NCBI GenBank assembly: GCA_036009105.1 | Contig: DASYMJ010000013.1 | Span: 1 to 16,534 of the forward strand | Direction: 5' to 3' | DNA from: JAFAVZ01 sp036009105 | GTDB lineage: Bacteria; Acidobacteriota; Thermoanaerobaculia; Gp7-AA8 | DNA: 16,534 nt | Shown here: piece by piece, positions 8,212-14,579 of the stretch | Layout: each line of letters starts with the position of its first letter | Numbering within the stretch: position 1 is the stretch's first letter | Program-made: the position numbers and the translations under genes | Notes under the pieces: model-generated | Databases searched by the model: none | Seen by the model: only the letters and a program-made list of their open reading frames with translations | What the model was told of the DNA's origin: nothing

Positions 8212-9520
8212 AACTGAGCAGCAGAAAGATTGCCGCGCCGACCGCGGTGTTGAAGAAGTTCAGCACGCCGTTCGGCACCGGCCGCTCGCGCTTGCGGTTC
8301 CAGCTGCCGGCGATGCTCTCCACGTACGAGCCGAGGAAGCCGCTGAAGACGAGCAGGCCGATGATGCGCGGGTCGAGGCGGCGGAAAAGGGCGAAGGTGG
8401 TGATGGCGGCGACGAGCAGCGCGCCGAAGACGCCGGCCAGCGTCCCTTCCAGCGACACCGCGCCCTCCGTGCCGACGGGCACCGGCTGCAGCGTCAGCGG
8501 CAGGAACGTGCGGCGGCCGAGGAGCTGGCCGACTTCGGAGGCCGTGGTATCGGCGGCAGCGGTGGCGAAGGCGGCAACGGCGGCGAGCCACAGGGTGGCG
8601 CTGTTCGGCAGCATCGCTGCCGCGACGGCGAGCATCGCGCTGACGCCGGTGTTGGCGAAGGCGTGGGAGAAACCGCGCCGGCCGCCTTTCTCCTGGGCCA
8701 GGCCCCGCGCGGCCTTGCGCCGGTAGCCGAGCTTCGTGGTGAGCGTGCCGAGGAGGAAGAAGACGAGGAGGCCGACATAGAGCTGCCAGTTGCCGAAGGC
8801 GATGATCACCGCCCCGAGAAGCCAGCCGCCGAACAGGCCGGAGAGGTCGACGCCGCGGGCGACGTAGCCGAGGATGGCCAGCAGCGTGTTGACGCCGAGC
8901 CAGAGCAGCGCCGTGCGGTCGAAGAACGGGTGCGGCGGCCAGGAGGCGAAGACGAGCACCGCCATCACCGCCGCGCCGGTGAGCGGCACGGTGACGTTGT
9001 CATCGATGTTCGTGGCCATGCTCTCCACGATGGCGCAGGCGAGCACCGTCAGCAGCACGATGAGCAGCGGCGACAAGTACGTCACGCCGGTCTGCAGAAA
9101 GAGAAAGACGAAATAGGTGCCGAGGGAGCCGAAGACGAGAAAGGCCAGAAAGCCGGCGACCGATTTGTCCGGGTTCCACGGCAGCCGCGGCCCGCGCACC
9201 AGCTTCCCCGCAACCGTGGCGAAACCGTCGCCGAAGGCCATGACGGCCCACACCGCGCCGGCGATCTCGATGCGGTTGCGGAACACGACCACCAGGGCCA
9301 GCACCGCGGCGGGATAGATCACGATGCCGAAGTCCCAGCCCCGCGCGTGGCGCGCCACCGCCCGGCCGACGATGCGGTGCAGGAGCACGAAGTTGCCGGC
9401 CACGGCCGCGGCGCAGACGAGGGCCGCCGCCCACCAGGGAAGCCAGCGCAGGGCTACCGCGAAAATCCCGAAGGCGATATGGATCGATTTGCGGAGGTTT
9501 TCGTTGGACTGGTGCGGCAA
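8210..9520 (-). CDS. Fused prenol kinase-like (VTE5/dolichol kinase type) and DUF92 (VTE6 type) membrane protein
   Basis: 436 aa, about ten or more hydrophobic segments. Residues 1-215 match the CTP-dependent polyprenol/phytol kinase family: RKSIHIAFG at 10-18, GDGFATVAGK at 97-106, LPWNPDKSVAG at 113-123 and DDNVTVPLT at 173-181. Residues about 216-436 are a DUF92/TMEM19 domain: GGRRGF at 279-284, ADTTASEVGQLLG at 323-335, PVGTEGAVSLEGTLAG at 348-363 and a C-terminal GSYVESIAGS. In plants and cyanobacteria VTE5 phosphorylates phytol and the DUF92 protein VTE6 phosphorylates phytyl phosphate; here both halves are one chain, so a prenol-to-prenyl-diphosphate salvage enzyme is inferred. TTG 9520 is chosen because no ATG or GTG precedes the domain suitably and TATTGT lies 12 nt upstream. 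It could still be a quinone or lipid-carrier enzyme. Confidence 0.85.
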   Translation of the reverse strand: MPHQSNENLRKSIHIAFGIFAVALRWLPWWAAALVCAAAVAGNFVLLHRIVGRAVARHARGWDFGIVIYPAAVLALVVVFRNRIEIAGAVWAVMAFGDGFATVAGKLVRGPRLPWNPDKSVAGFLAFLVFGSLGTYFVFLFLQTGVTYLSPLLIVLLTVLACAIVESMATNIDDNVTVPLTGAAVMAVLVFASWPPHPFFDRTALLWLGVNTLLAILGYVARGVDLSGLFGGWLLGAVIIAFGNWQLYVGLLVFFLLGTLTTKLGYRRKAARGLAQEKGGRRGFSHAFANTGVSAMLAVAAAMLPNSATLWLAAVAAFATAAADTTASEVGQLLGRRTFLPLTLQPVPVGTEGAVSLEGTLAGVFGALLVAAITTFALFRRLDPRIIGLLVFSGFLGSYVESIAGSWNRKRERPVPNGVLNFFNTAVGAAIFLLLS

Positions 9521-9531
9521 GAGCGCTAGCT

Positions 9532-9538
9532 TACAATA
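9532..9538. promoter_or_regulatory. Overlapping bidirectional -10 region
   Basis: TACAAT (+, 9532-9537) ends 10 nt before ATG 9548, and TATTGT (-, 9538-9533) ends 12 nt before TTG 9520. The two boxes share five bases, so the two divergent genes would compete for polymerase. No Shine-Dalgarno precedes either start. A -35 box is not convincing in either direction. Confidence 0.45.
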
Positions 9539-9547
9539 CGCGCCGCC

Positions 9548-11020
9548 ATGACCGACGCCTCTCCAAATAAGGCGCCGCTCCTCTCCGTCGTCATCCCCTG
9601 CTACAACGAACGGGCGACGGTTGCGGAGCTGCTCCGCCGAGTGAAGGAAGTGCCGCTCGACAAGGAGATCATCGTCATCGACGACAAGTCGACGGACGGC
9701 TCGAAGGACGTCGTCGCCGCCCTGGCCCGGCAGTGGCCGGAGATCCGCCACATCCTCCAGCCGCACAACCAGGGCAAAGGGGCCGCCATCCGCCGCGGCA
9801 TCGAGGAGGCGCGCGGCGAGATCGTCCTCATCCAGGACGCCGACCTCGAATACGACCCGGAGGAGTACGAGAAGCTGGTCCAGCCGATCATCGACGGCCA
9901 CGCCGACGTCGTCTTCGGCTCGCGCTTCGAAGGCTACCCGCGGCGGGTGATGCTCTACTGGCACCGCCTGGGGAACAACTTCCTCACCTTCCTCTCCAAC
10001 GCCACCACGAACCTGGACCTCACGGACATGGAGACCTGCTACAAGGTCTTCCGCCGCGAGGTCATCCAGTCCATCAAGCTGCAGTCCAACCGCTTCGGCA
10101 TCGAGCCGGAGATCACGGCCAAGGTGGCCAAGCGCGGCTACCGCATCTACGAGGTGCCCATCTCCTACTACGGCCGGGAGTATTGGGAGGGGAAGAAGAT
10201 CAACTGGAAGGACGGCTTCTCGGCCATCTGGACCATCCTCAAATACGGCCTCTTCGATGACCCGGAGAACGAGCCGCCGACGTACCAGACCATCCGCCGC
10301 CTGGACAAGCTGAAGCGCTACAACAAATGGATCTGGGAGCGGCTGCAGCCGTTCATCGGGCAGCGGGTGCTGGAGGTCGGCGCCGGCTCGGGCACCATGA
10401 CCCGTTTCCTCTACGGCCGCGAGCTGATCGTGGCCACGGATAAGGAAACGCCGTACCTCGACCGGCTACGCAACCAGTTCCGGCGCAAGCCGGGCATCAT
10501 CGTGGAGCGGCTCGACCTCGACTCCGACGACGCGCTCGATCTGGCCCGCTACGGCTTCGACACGGTGACCTGCATCAACGTGCTGGAGCACACCGCGGAC
10601 GACGTCGCGGCGCTGCGCCGGGTGCACCAGCTGCTGCAGCCGGGCGGGCGGATCGTGATCTACGTGCCGGCCGGACGGGACCTGTATGGCTCGCTCGACA
10701 AAGGGGTCGGCCATCAGCGCCGCTACGAGCGCGAGGAGCTGGCCGAGAAGCTGAAGCAGGCCGGCTTCGAGCTGGAGGAGATCGGCTTCCAGAACCGGAT
10801 CGCGAAGCTGGCCTGGTACTTCAACTCGAAGGTCTTCCGCCGCGCGGCGCTCCCCTCCATGCAGTCCGGCCTCTTCGACCGGATGGTGCCGCTGCTCAAG
10901 GGGCTGGAAGGCGACCGCCCGGCGAGCGGCCTCAGTCTGGTGGCCATCGGGCGGAAGCCGGCCGCGCCGGCCGCCGCGCCGGTGCCGAGCGCCGTGGCCG
11001 CCTCCGGAGCGCTGGTTTGA
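9548..11020 (+). CDS. Bifunctional family 2 glycosyltransferase (DPM1-like) fused to SAM-dependent methyltransferase
   Basis: 490 aa. Residues 10-235 are a GT-A family 2 transferase of the dolichol-phosphate mannosyltransferase type: LSVVIPCYNE at 12-21, DDKSTDGS at 45-52, the metal-binding QDADLEYDP at 96-104, VFGSRF at 122-127 and the acceptor-side segment REYWEGKKINWKDG at 210-223. There is no C-terminal membrane anchor. Residues about 250-470 are a class I methyltransferase: LEVGAGSGT at 275-283 (SAM-binding loop), CINVLEH at 342-348 and PGGRIVIYVPA at 365-375. The tail is Ala/Pro-rich. The likely role is glycosyl transfer to a lipid carrier plus methylation in surface glycan synthesis. 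Its TGA overlaps the TTG start of the ManC-like gene (TTGA), and ManC makes GDP-mannose, the usual donor for DPM1-type enzymes; this supports mannosyl transfer, as inference. Confidence 0.9.
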   Translation: MTDASPNKAPLLSVVIPCYNERATVAELLRRVKEVPLDKEIIVIDDKSTDGSKDVVAALARQWPEIRHILQPHNQGKGAAIRRGIEEARGEIVLIQDADLEYDPEEYEKLVQPIIDGHADVVFGSRFEGYPRRVMLYWHRLGNNFLTFLSNATTNLDLTDMETCYKVFRREVIQSIKLQSNRFGIEPEITAKVAKRGYRIYEVPISYYGREYWEGKKINWKDGFSAIWTILKYGLFDDPENEPPTYQTIRRLDKLKRYNKWIWERLQPFIGQRVLEVGAGSGTMTRFLYGRELIVATDKETPYLDRLRNQFRRKPGIIVERLDLDSDDALDLARYGFDTVTCINVLEHTADDVAALRRVHQLLQPGGRIVIYVPAGRDLYGSLDKGVGHQRRYEREELAEKLKQAGFELEEIGFQNRIAKLAWYFNSKVFRRAALPSMQSGLFDRMVPLLKGLEGDRPASGLSLVAIGRKPAAPAAAPVPSAVAASGALV

Positions 11021-11847
11021 GCCGCGCCGCGCTGATCCTGGCCGGCGGCGCCGGCACGCGGCTGCAGCCCCTCTCGTCCGAGGAGAACCCGAAGCAGTTC
11101 CTCCGCCTGTTCGACGGCCGCTCGCTGTTGCAGCTGACGTTCACCCGCGTGGCGCGGCTCATCGACCCTTCGCGCATCTACGTCTCCACCAACGAGCGTT
11201 ACCGCGACAAGTGCCTGGAGCATCTGCCGGAGATCCCGCCGGAAAACGTGATCGCGGAGCCGGCCCGCCGTAACACCGCCCCCGCCCTCGCCCTCTGCTG
11301 CTTCACCATAGCGGCCCGCCTGGGCGAAGAAACGGCCATCGCCTGCCTCGCTTCGGACCACTACATCGCCGACGAGCCGGAGTTCGCGCGCGTGCTCGAT
11401 CTCGCCTACGCCTTCGCCGAGCGGAACGATTCTCTGATGACCATCGGCATCGCGCCGGACGAGCCGAATACCGGCTACGGCTATCTCGAAGTCGGCGCTT
11501 CGATCGAGCCCGGCATCCACCAGGTGCGCCGCTTCACGGAGAAGCCGGACCTCGCTCGCGCCGAGGAGTTCCTGCGGGCCGGCAACTACATCTGGAACGC
11601 GAGCATGTTCGTCTGGCGCAACTCGGTGTTCCGCCGCGAGCTCGAAGCCGCCGCCCCCGCGGTGGCGGGTGTGACGCGCGAGAGGTACGAGGAGGCGCCG
11701 TCCATCTCCATCGACTACGCGCTGATGGAGAAGGCCCCGCGCGTGGCCACCATCCGCGGCGACTTCGGCTGGTCGGACGTCGGCTCGTTCGAGCAGTTGG
11801 AAAAGGTGGGGGTCAATGTAGGGCCGGCTCTCAGCCGGCCGCAGTAA
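11017..11847 (+). CDS. manC: Mannose-1-phosphate guanylyltransferase (ManC-type), 3' end truncated by a repeat
   Basis: 276 aa from TTG 11017, which overlaps the preceding stop. The nucleotidyltransferase core is complete: LILAGGAGTRLQPLS at 6-20, NPKQFLRL at 24-31, EPARRNTAPA at 81-90, SDHYI at 113-117, GYGYLE at 153-158, FTEKP at 173-177, WNASMF at 193-198 and the family's FGWSDVGS at 250-257. It would make GDP-mannose from mannose-1-phosphate and GTP. Homologues normally continue for 60 or more residues into a linker and a left-handed beta-helix. Here residues 267-276 (NVGPALSRPQ) are read from the GC palindrome at 11816, whose sequence supplies the TAA. The protein thus lacks its normal C-terminal part. 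It may be active, impaired or a recent pseudogene; the intact core and coupling to the GT2 gene argue against long decay. Confidence 0.85.
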   Translation: MSRAALILAGGAGTRLQPLSSEENPKQFLRLFDGRSLLQLTFTRVARLIDPSRIYVSTNERYRDKCLEHLPEIPPENVIAEPARRNTAPALALCCFTIAARLGEETAIACLASDHYIADEPEFARVLDLAYAFAERNDSLMTIGIAPDEPNTGYGYLEVGASIEPGIHQVRRFTEKPDLARAEEFLRAGNYIWNASMFVWRNSVFRRELEAAAPAVAGVTRERYEEAPSISIDYALMEKAPRVATIRGDFGWSDVGSFEQLEKVGVNVGPALSRPQ

Positions 11848-11937
11848 AGGATGACGGGCCGGCGGAGCCGGCCAACCGTTGCTTTTACCGTGGCCGGCTG
11901 AGAGCCGGCCCTACATGGCTGAGAGCCGGCCCTACAT
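11816..11937. repeat. GC-rich palindrome, composite copy 3, intruding into two gene ends
   Basis: A left arm with ATGTA end at 11816-11840, a short-stem unit GGGCCGGC-GG-AGCCGGCC at 11856-11873 preceded by the family's GATGAC, a right arm ending TACAT at 11891-11916, and a 21-bp tandem duplication of that right arm's end at 11917-11937. It lies between convergent ManC-like (+) and amidohydrolase (-) genes. The left arm is translated as the last ten residues of the ManC-like protein; the right end provides the TAG of the amidohydrolase (ATGTAG read on the - strand). Confidence 0.9.
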
Positions 11938-12768
11938 GAAGAGGCGGGACGCGTTCTCCCACAGGATCTTCCGCTCCGCCGCTTCGCCGAGGCCCAGCGC
12001 CAGGAAATCATCCAGGTTCCGGCGCGGCGAGGTGACGCCGGGCGACGGCCAGTCGGTCCCCCACAGCACCTTGCCCGCCACCTCGGCCAGGCGCGGGAAG
12101 TAGCGGGGGAGCGCCTTGGGCGGGATGCCGGAGAGGTCGGCGTGGACGTTCGCGTGCCGGCGCAGCAGGAAGAACGCGGTCTCGCCGTACAGCGGGCGGC
12201 CGGCGTGGGCGAGGATGATGTTCAGGCGGGGGAAGTCGACGGCCACGTCGTCGATCGGCATCGGGTCGGCGAAGATGTTGCGCGCCTTGGGGAAAACGCT
12301 CGTGCCGGTGTGGAACATGACCGGCACGCCGCGCTCCTCGCATTCGCGGTAGATCTCGGCCAGCTGCCACAGCTCGTGCCGGTACGCGTTGGGCGCGAAG
12401 AGCTGATGGGGCGGATGGATCTTGATCATGCGGATGCCGAGGTCGAGCACGCGGCGGATCTCGTCATGCACCTTCAGCTCGTGCAGCGGATTGACCGAGC
12501 CGACCGGCAGCAGGCGGTGGCGATGCTCGCGCGTGAAGTTGGCGATCCAGTCGTTGACCTCGCGCGTGAAGCCCATCACGTCCGGCGAGACGTAGTTGAT
12601 GCAGCAGGCCCGCTCGATGCCGTTTGCATCGAGGAAGCGCAGCACGTTCTCGGCCGAGGAGAGGATCTCCTTCGCGTCAGCGTGCGCGGGATCGTCGATC
12701 AGGGCGAGCGCGTCCGGCGCGACCATGTCCCACGGCTGGACGTGGATGTGGACGTCGAAGACGCTCAT
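11932..12768 (-). CDS. Amidohydrolase family (Amidohydro_2) metal-dependent hydrolase
   Basis: 278 aa, a TIM-barrel amidohydrolase of the PF04909 type. Metal-site residues are visible in order: DVHIHV with His7 and His9, HTGTS with His153, HAGRP with His188, and GTDWPS with Asp239; KIHPP at 116-120 is a further barrel-strand block. Members hydrolyse or decarboxylate small cyclic or carboxylated substrates; the one here is not predictable. Start ATG 12768 (MSVFDVHIHV) is chosen because any longer reading would translate the heptad repeats upstream. No Shine-Dalgarno is present. The C-terminus ends NASRLFM, with the final Met codon and TAG belonging to the GC palindrome; homologues usually end a few residues later, so only a small loss is likely. 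Confidence 0.87.
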   Translation of the reverse strand: MSVFDVHIHVQPWDMVAPDALALIDDPAHADAKEILSSAENVLRFLDANGIERACCINYVSPDVMGFTREVNDWIANFTREHRHRLLPVGSVNPLHELKVHDEIRRVLDLGIRMIKIHPPHQLFAPNAYRHELWQLAEIYRECEERGVPVMFHTGTSVFPKARNIFADPMPIDDVAVDFPRLNIILAHAGRPLYGETAFFLLRRHANVHADLSGIPPKALPRYFPRLAEVAGKVLWGTDWPSPGVTSPRRNLDDFLALGLGEAAERKILWENASRLFM

Positions 12769-12769
12769 G

Positions 12770-12856
12770 GAACGATGCACGATGAAGGATGAACGATGAA
12801 CAGGAGATGACGGTCGACGCTTTTGTTCATCGTTCATCCTTCCTCGTGCATCGTTC
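12770..12856. repeat. Heptad hairpin C (GAACGAT units), near-perfect 33-nt arms
   Basis: Left arm: GAACGAT (12770), GCACGAT (12777), GAAGGAT (12784), GAACGAT (12791), then GAACA to 12802. Right arm: TGTTC (12824), ATCGTTC (12829), ATCCTTC (12836), CTCGTGC (12843), ATCGTTC (12850-12856). Reverse-complemented, the arms differ at a single base, and the odd units (GAAGGAT with ATCCTTC, GCACGAT with CTCGTGC) match each other across the hairpin. The loop is 12803-12823. One end is 1 nt from the amidohydrolase start, the other touches the TAG of the acetyltransferase gene. Close relative of the element at 16034-16110. Confidence 0.95.
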
Positions 12857-13302
12857 TATGAAAGCATGACCAGCCGCATGCATACCGCACTGTCCGGACA
12901 CGCGCCCTGCAGCTCGTGCGATCCGAGCAGCTGCGGATGCACCTCATCCCGATCGATGGTCTTGAACCCTCGCTTCCGGAAGTACTCCTCGGCCGTGGTG
13001 GTGAGCAGGTAGAACTCGCGCAGTCCGCGCGAGGCGAGGCGGTCGAGCAGCTGCCGCACGATGCGCCGGCCCAGGCCGCGGCCGCGGTACTCGGGATCGA
13101 CCGCCACCGAGCGGAGGAGCGCCGCAAACTGATAAGCCTCGGCGCCGCCGCAGGCGACCGTGCGGCCGCCATCGGTGGCGATGATGAACGTCTTCCAGTG
13201 GTCTTCGACGCCGGCGGTGGGAAGGTCGTTGGAGAGGAGCAGCTGGCGGATGCCCTCCAGGTCGGCGGCGGCCGCGGGGCGGATGGTGATCTCGCTGTCC
13301 AT
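12856..13302 (-). CDS. arsN2: GNAT acetyltransferase, ArsN2-like (arsenic resistance N-acetyltransferase family)
   Basis: 148 aa, one GNAT domain. MDSEITIRPAAAADLEGI starts the fold; the block LLRSVAVDPEYRGRGLGRRI (62-81) contains the acetyl-CoA pyrophosphate loop RGRGLG (73-78). The segments YLLTTTAEEYFRKRGF (98-113) and CPDSAVCMRL (135-144) resemble the ArsN2 branch closely; the latter is its usual C-terminal signature. ArsN-type enzymes acetylate small amino-containing arsenicals, but many relatives are generic acetyltransferases and no ars gene is nearby, so the substrate is uncertain. Start ATG 13302 is chosen because a TATGAT box lies 12 nt upstream and the terminator of the next gene lies just beyond. 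Its stop codon touches heptad hairpin C. Confidence 0.83.
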   Translation of the reverse strand: MDSEITIRPAAAADLEGIRQLLLSNDLPTAGVEDHWKTFIIATDGGRTVACGGAEAYQFAALLRSVAVDPEYRGRGLGRRIVRQLLDRLASRGLREFYLLTTTAEEYFRKRGFKTIDRDEVHPQLLGSHELQGACPDSAVCMRLVMLS

Positions 13303-13314
13303 GCGGTGCGCCCG

Positions 13315-13320
13315 ATCATA
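13315..13320 (-). promoter_or_regulatory. -10 box TATGAT for the ArsN2-like gene
   Basis: On the - strand TATGAT (13320 down to 13315) ends 12 nt before ATG 13302, with no Shine-Dalgarno between. It follows the terminator at 13335-13359, consistent with an independent transcription start. Confidence 0.4.
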
Positions 13321-13334
13321 GCGCACGGAAACGA

Positions 13335-13359
13335 AAGGGCCGGCGCGAGGCCGGCCCTT
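13335..13359 (-). terminator. Hairpin terminator after the small hydrophilic protein gene
   Basis: A perfect 10-bp stem AAGGGCCGGC (13335-13344) with GCCGGCCCTT (13350-13359) and a 5-nt loop, followed on the - strand by TTTCGTTTCC. It lies about 20 nt past the stop at 13380 and ahead of the acetyltransferase promoter. The core GGGCCGGC/GCCGGCCC is also the core of the GC palindromes elsewhere in the window. Confidence 0.75.
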
Positions 13360-13379
13360 CGTCATTCCGTACGGACTCG

Positions 13380-13637
13380 TCAGTGACGGCCCGTGTTGCT
13401 CTTGTCAGTGTCGCTCACGTCGCTCTCGAGGTTCTTGCGGCCGCCGGACATGCTGCCGGAGTCCTTGCGGCTGCCGGGCTCGTTCTCCCAGTTCTCGGAA
13501 CGGCCGATGTTCTCGCCGAACTCGGCATTCGACCCGCTCTGGGTGCGGCCGAGGTCCTGCGAAGTCTTGCGGTTCACCTCGCCGGCTTCGGTCGGAGTGG
13601 TGCTCCTGCTCATCTTGTCCCGATCACGGTTTTCCAT
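13380..13637 (-). CDS. Small, highly hydrophilic, probably disordered protein
   Basis: 85 aa without a single hydrophobic stretch, rich in Ser, Gly, Asn, Asp, Glu, Arg and Lys (for example GSRKDSGSMSGGRKN). There is no cysteine and one Trp. A strong Shine-Dalgarno (GGGAGG, 7 nt before ATG 13637) and a good terminator downstream show that it is a real, stand-alone gene. Such proteins in other bacteria are often induced by drying, salt or stationary phase, but I do not recognise this family, and the stress role is only an analogy. The 89 bp upstream (13638-13726) hold its 5' leader and presumably its promoter, then heptad hairpin D. Confidence 0.75.
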   Translation of the reverse strand: MENRDRDKMSRSTTPTEAGEVNRKTSQDLGRTQSGSNAEFGENIGRSENWENEPGSRKDSGSMSGGRKNLESDVSDTDKSNTGRH

Positions 13638-13726
13638 TTCAACCTCCCTTTCGTTTGGTTGCGGGCATCGCGCCGTAGTTATTAGGAGTGCAATGGAGGT
13701 GCCGAAAAGCAGTGGCCGGTGTGGGG

Positions 13727-13792
13727 GTCGGTTGTCAGTTGTCGGTTGTCAGTAGAGACGGGTCTGCCGACAACTGATAACCGACAACTGCC
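13727..13792. repeat. Heptad hairpin D (alternating GTCGGTT / GTCAGTT units)
   Basis: Left arm: GTCGGTT (13727), GTCAGTT (13734), GTCGGTT (13741), GTCAGTA (13748-13754). Right arm: GCCGAC (13766-13771), AACTGAT (13772), AACCGAC (13779), AACTGCC (13786-13792). The two variants alternate on both sides. Full-length pairing gives G-T or A-C contacts at the variable position, while a shift by one unit pairs the variants correctly. The loop is about 10 nt. The right end is 4 nt from the SIMPL gene stop; unlike the other four, the left end is 90 nt from the next start codon. Confidence 0.9.
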
Positions 13793-13796
13793 TCCT

Positions 13797-14537
13797 TCAC
13801 CGCAGCTCGAACAACACCGACACCGTATAGCTGAGCTCCTGCATCCCGCTCTCGACCGGCACCTCGGACACCATGGCCTCGGCCGCCGCCCCCTTGGCCA
13901 TCATGGCCATGGGACGGGGATACGGCGGCGGCTGCGCGCCGCCTTCGGTGATGGTCAGCGCTCGCCCGACGGAACGGCCGGCGGCCTGAGCGAGGAGGGC
14001 GGCCTTGGCGCGGGCGTCGTCATACGCCGCCTTCAGACCCTGGTCGCGGCCGCGCGTCATGTTGGAGACGACGAAGTTGAGGCCGGAGGACTGGTTGACG
14101 CCGTTCGAGACCGCCACCTGGAGCAGCTTGCCGGCCGCGGCCGGATCGTCCTTGGTCACGGTGATGTTGTTGGAGACCTGGTAGCCGATGATGCGCGGCA
14201 GCTGGCCGGCCTGCTGCTGGGAGTAGTCCTGCTGGGGGAAGATGGAGAAATTCGAGGTCTGCACCTCCGTGTCCTTCGCCCCCGCCTTCTTCAGCGCGGC
14301 CACGGCGGCCTGCACCTTCTGGTTGTTCTGGTTGACCGCTTCCTCCACCGTGGGGGCGATGGTCTGCACCCCGACCGTGAAGGTCACCCGGTCCGGCGTG
14401 AGGGTGACTTTGCCGTTGCCGGTCACGCTCACCGTTTCGGCCCAGGCCGATTCGCGCGGGGGAATGGTTCCGGACTGTTGAGCGAGCGCCACCGTGGCGC
14501 TCGAGGTCAGTGCCATAATCAGGAAAATTCGTTTCAT
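13797..14537 (-). CDS. SIMPL (DUF541) domain periplasmic protein
   Basis: 246 aa with a signal peptide (MKRIFLIMALTSSATVALA, cleavage before QQ). The mature part starts ETVSVTGNGKVTLTPDRVTF, the hallmark of the SIMPL/DUF541 family, followed by VQTIAPTVEEAVNQNNQKVQ and a central block KKAGAKDTEVQTSNFSIFP. Members are exported beta/alpha proteins that oligomerise; the E. coli relative YggE is linked to reduced oxidative damage, but the biochemical role is open. Start ATG 14537 has an excellent Shine-Dalgarno (AAGGAGG, 4-5 nt upstream), and longer in-frame readings enter the divergent ferredoxin gene. Pro/Met-rich residues near 205-220 (PPPYPRPMAMMAKG) are a loop insertion. A heptad hairpin lies 4 nt after the stop. 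Confidence 0.9.
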   Translation of the reverse strand: MKRIFLIMALTSSATVALAQQSGTIPPRESAWAETVSVTGNGKVTLTPDRVTFTVGVQTIAPTVEEAVNQNNQKVQAAVAALKKAGAKDTEVQTSNFSIFPQQDYSQQQAGQLPRIIGYQVSNNITVTKDDPAAAGKLLQVAVSNGVNQSSGLNFVVSNMTRGRDQGLKAAYDDARAKAALLAQAAGRSVGRALTITEGGAQPPPYPRPMAMMAKGAAAEAMVSEVPVESGMQELSYTVSVLFELR

Positions 14538-14556
14538 GCTTCCTCCTTTCATCCCG

Positions 14557-14562
14557 TAGAAT
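14557..14562 (+). promoter_or_regulatory. -10 box TAGAAT for the ferredoxin gene
   Basis: TAGAAT ends 17 nt before ATG 14580 in the 42-bp gap between the divergent SIMPL and ferredoxin genes. This would give a leader of about 10 nt without a Shine-Dalgarno. No clear -35 box is seen. Confidence 0.4.
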
Positions 14563-14579
14563 GCGCCGCCGCAAACCGC

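Noticed and set aside
8015..9529. A 504-codon + strand frame
   Set aside because: It is antisense to the DUF92 fusion gene, whose membrane segments and motifs are clear.
12769..12837. N-terminal extension of the amidohydrolase to an ATG at 12837
   Set aside because: The extra 23 residues are a translation of the heptad hairpin; the domain starts at MSVFDVHIHV (12768).
12770..12856. CRISPR array
   Set aside because: Units are 7 bp with no unique spacers and the two arms are inverted, so this is a hairpin repeat.
13719..14579. In-frame N-terminal extension of the ferredoxin frame
   Set aside because: The upstream part is antisense to the SIMPL gene, which has a signal peptide, a strong Shine-Dalgarno and family motifs; the ferredoxin starts at 14580.
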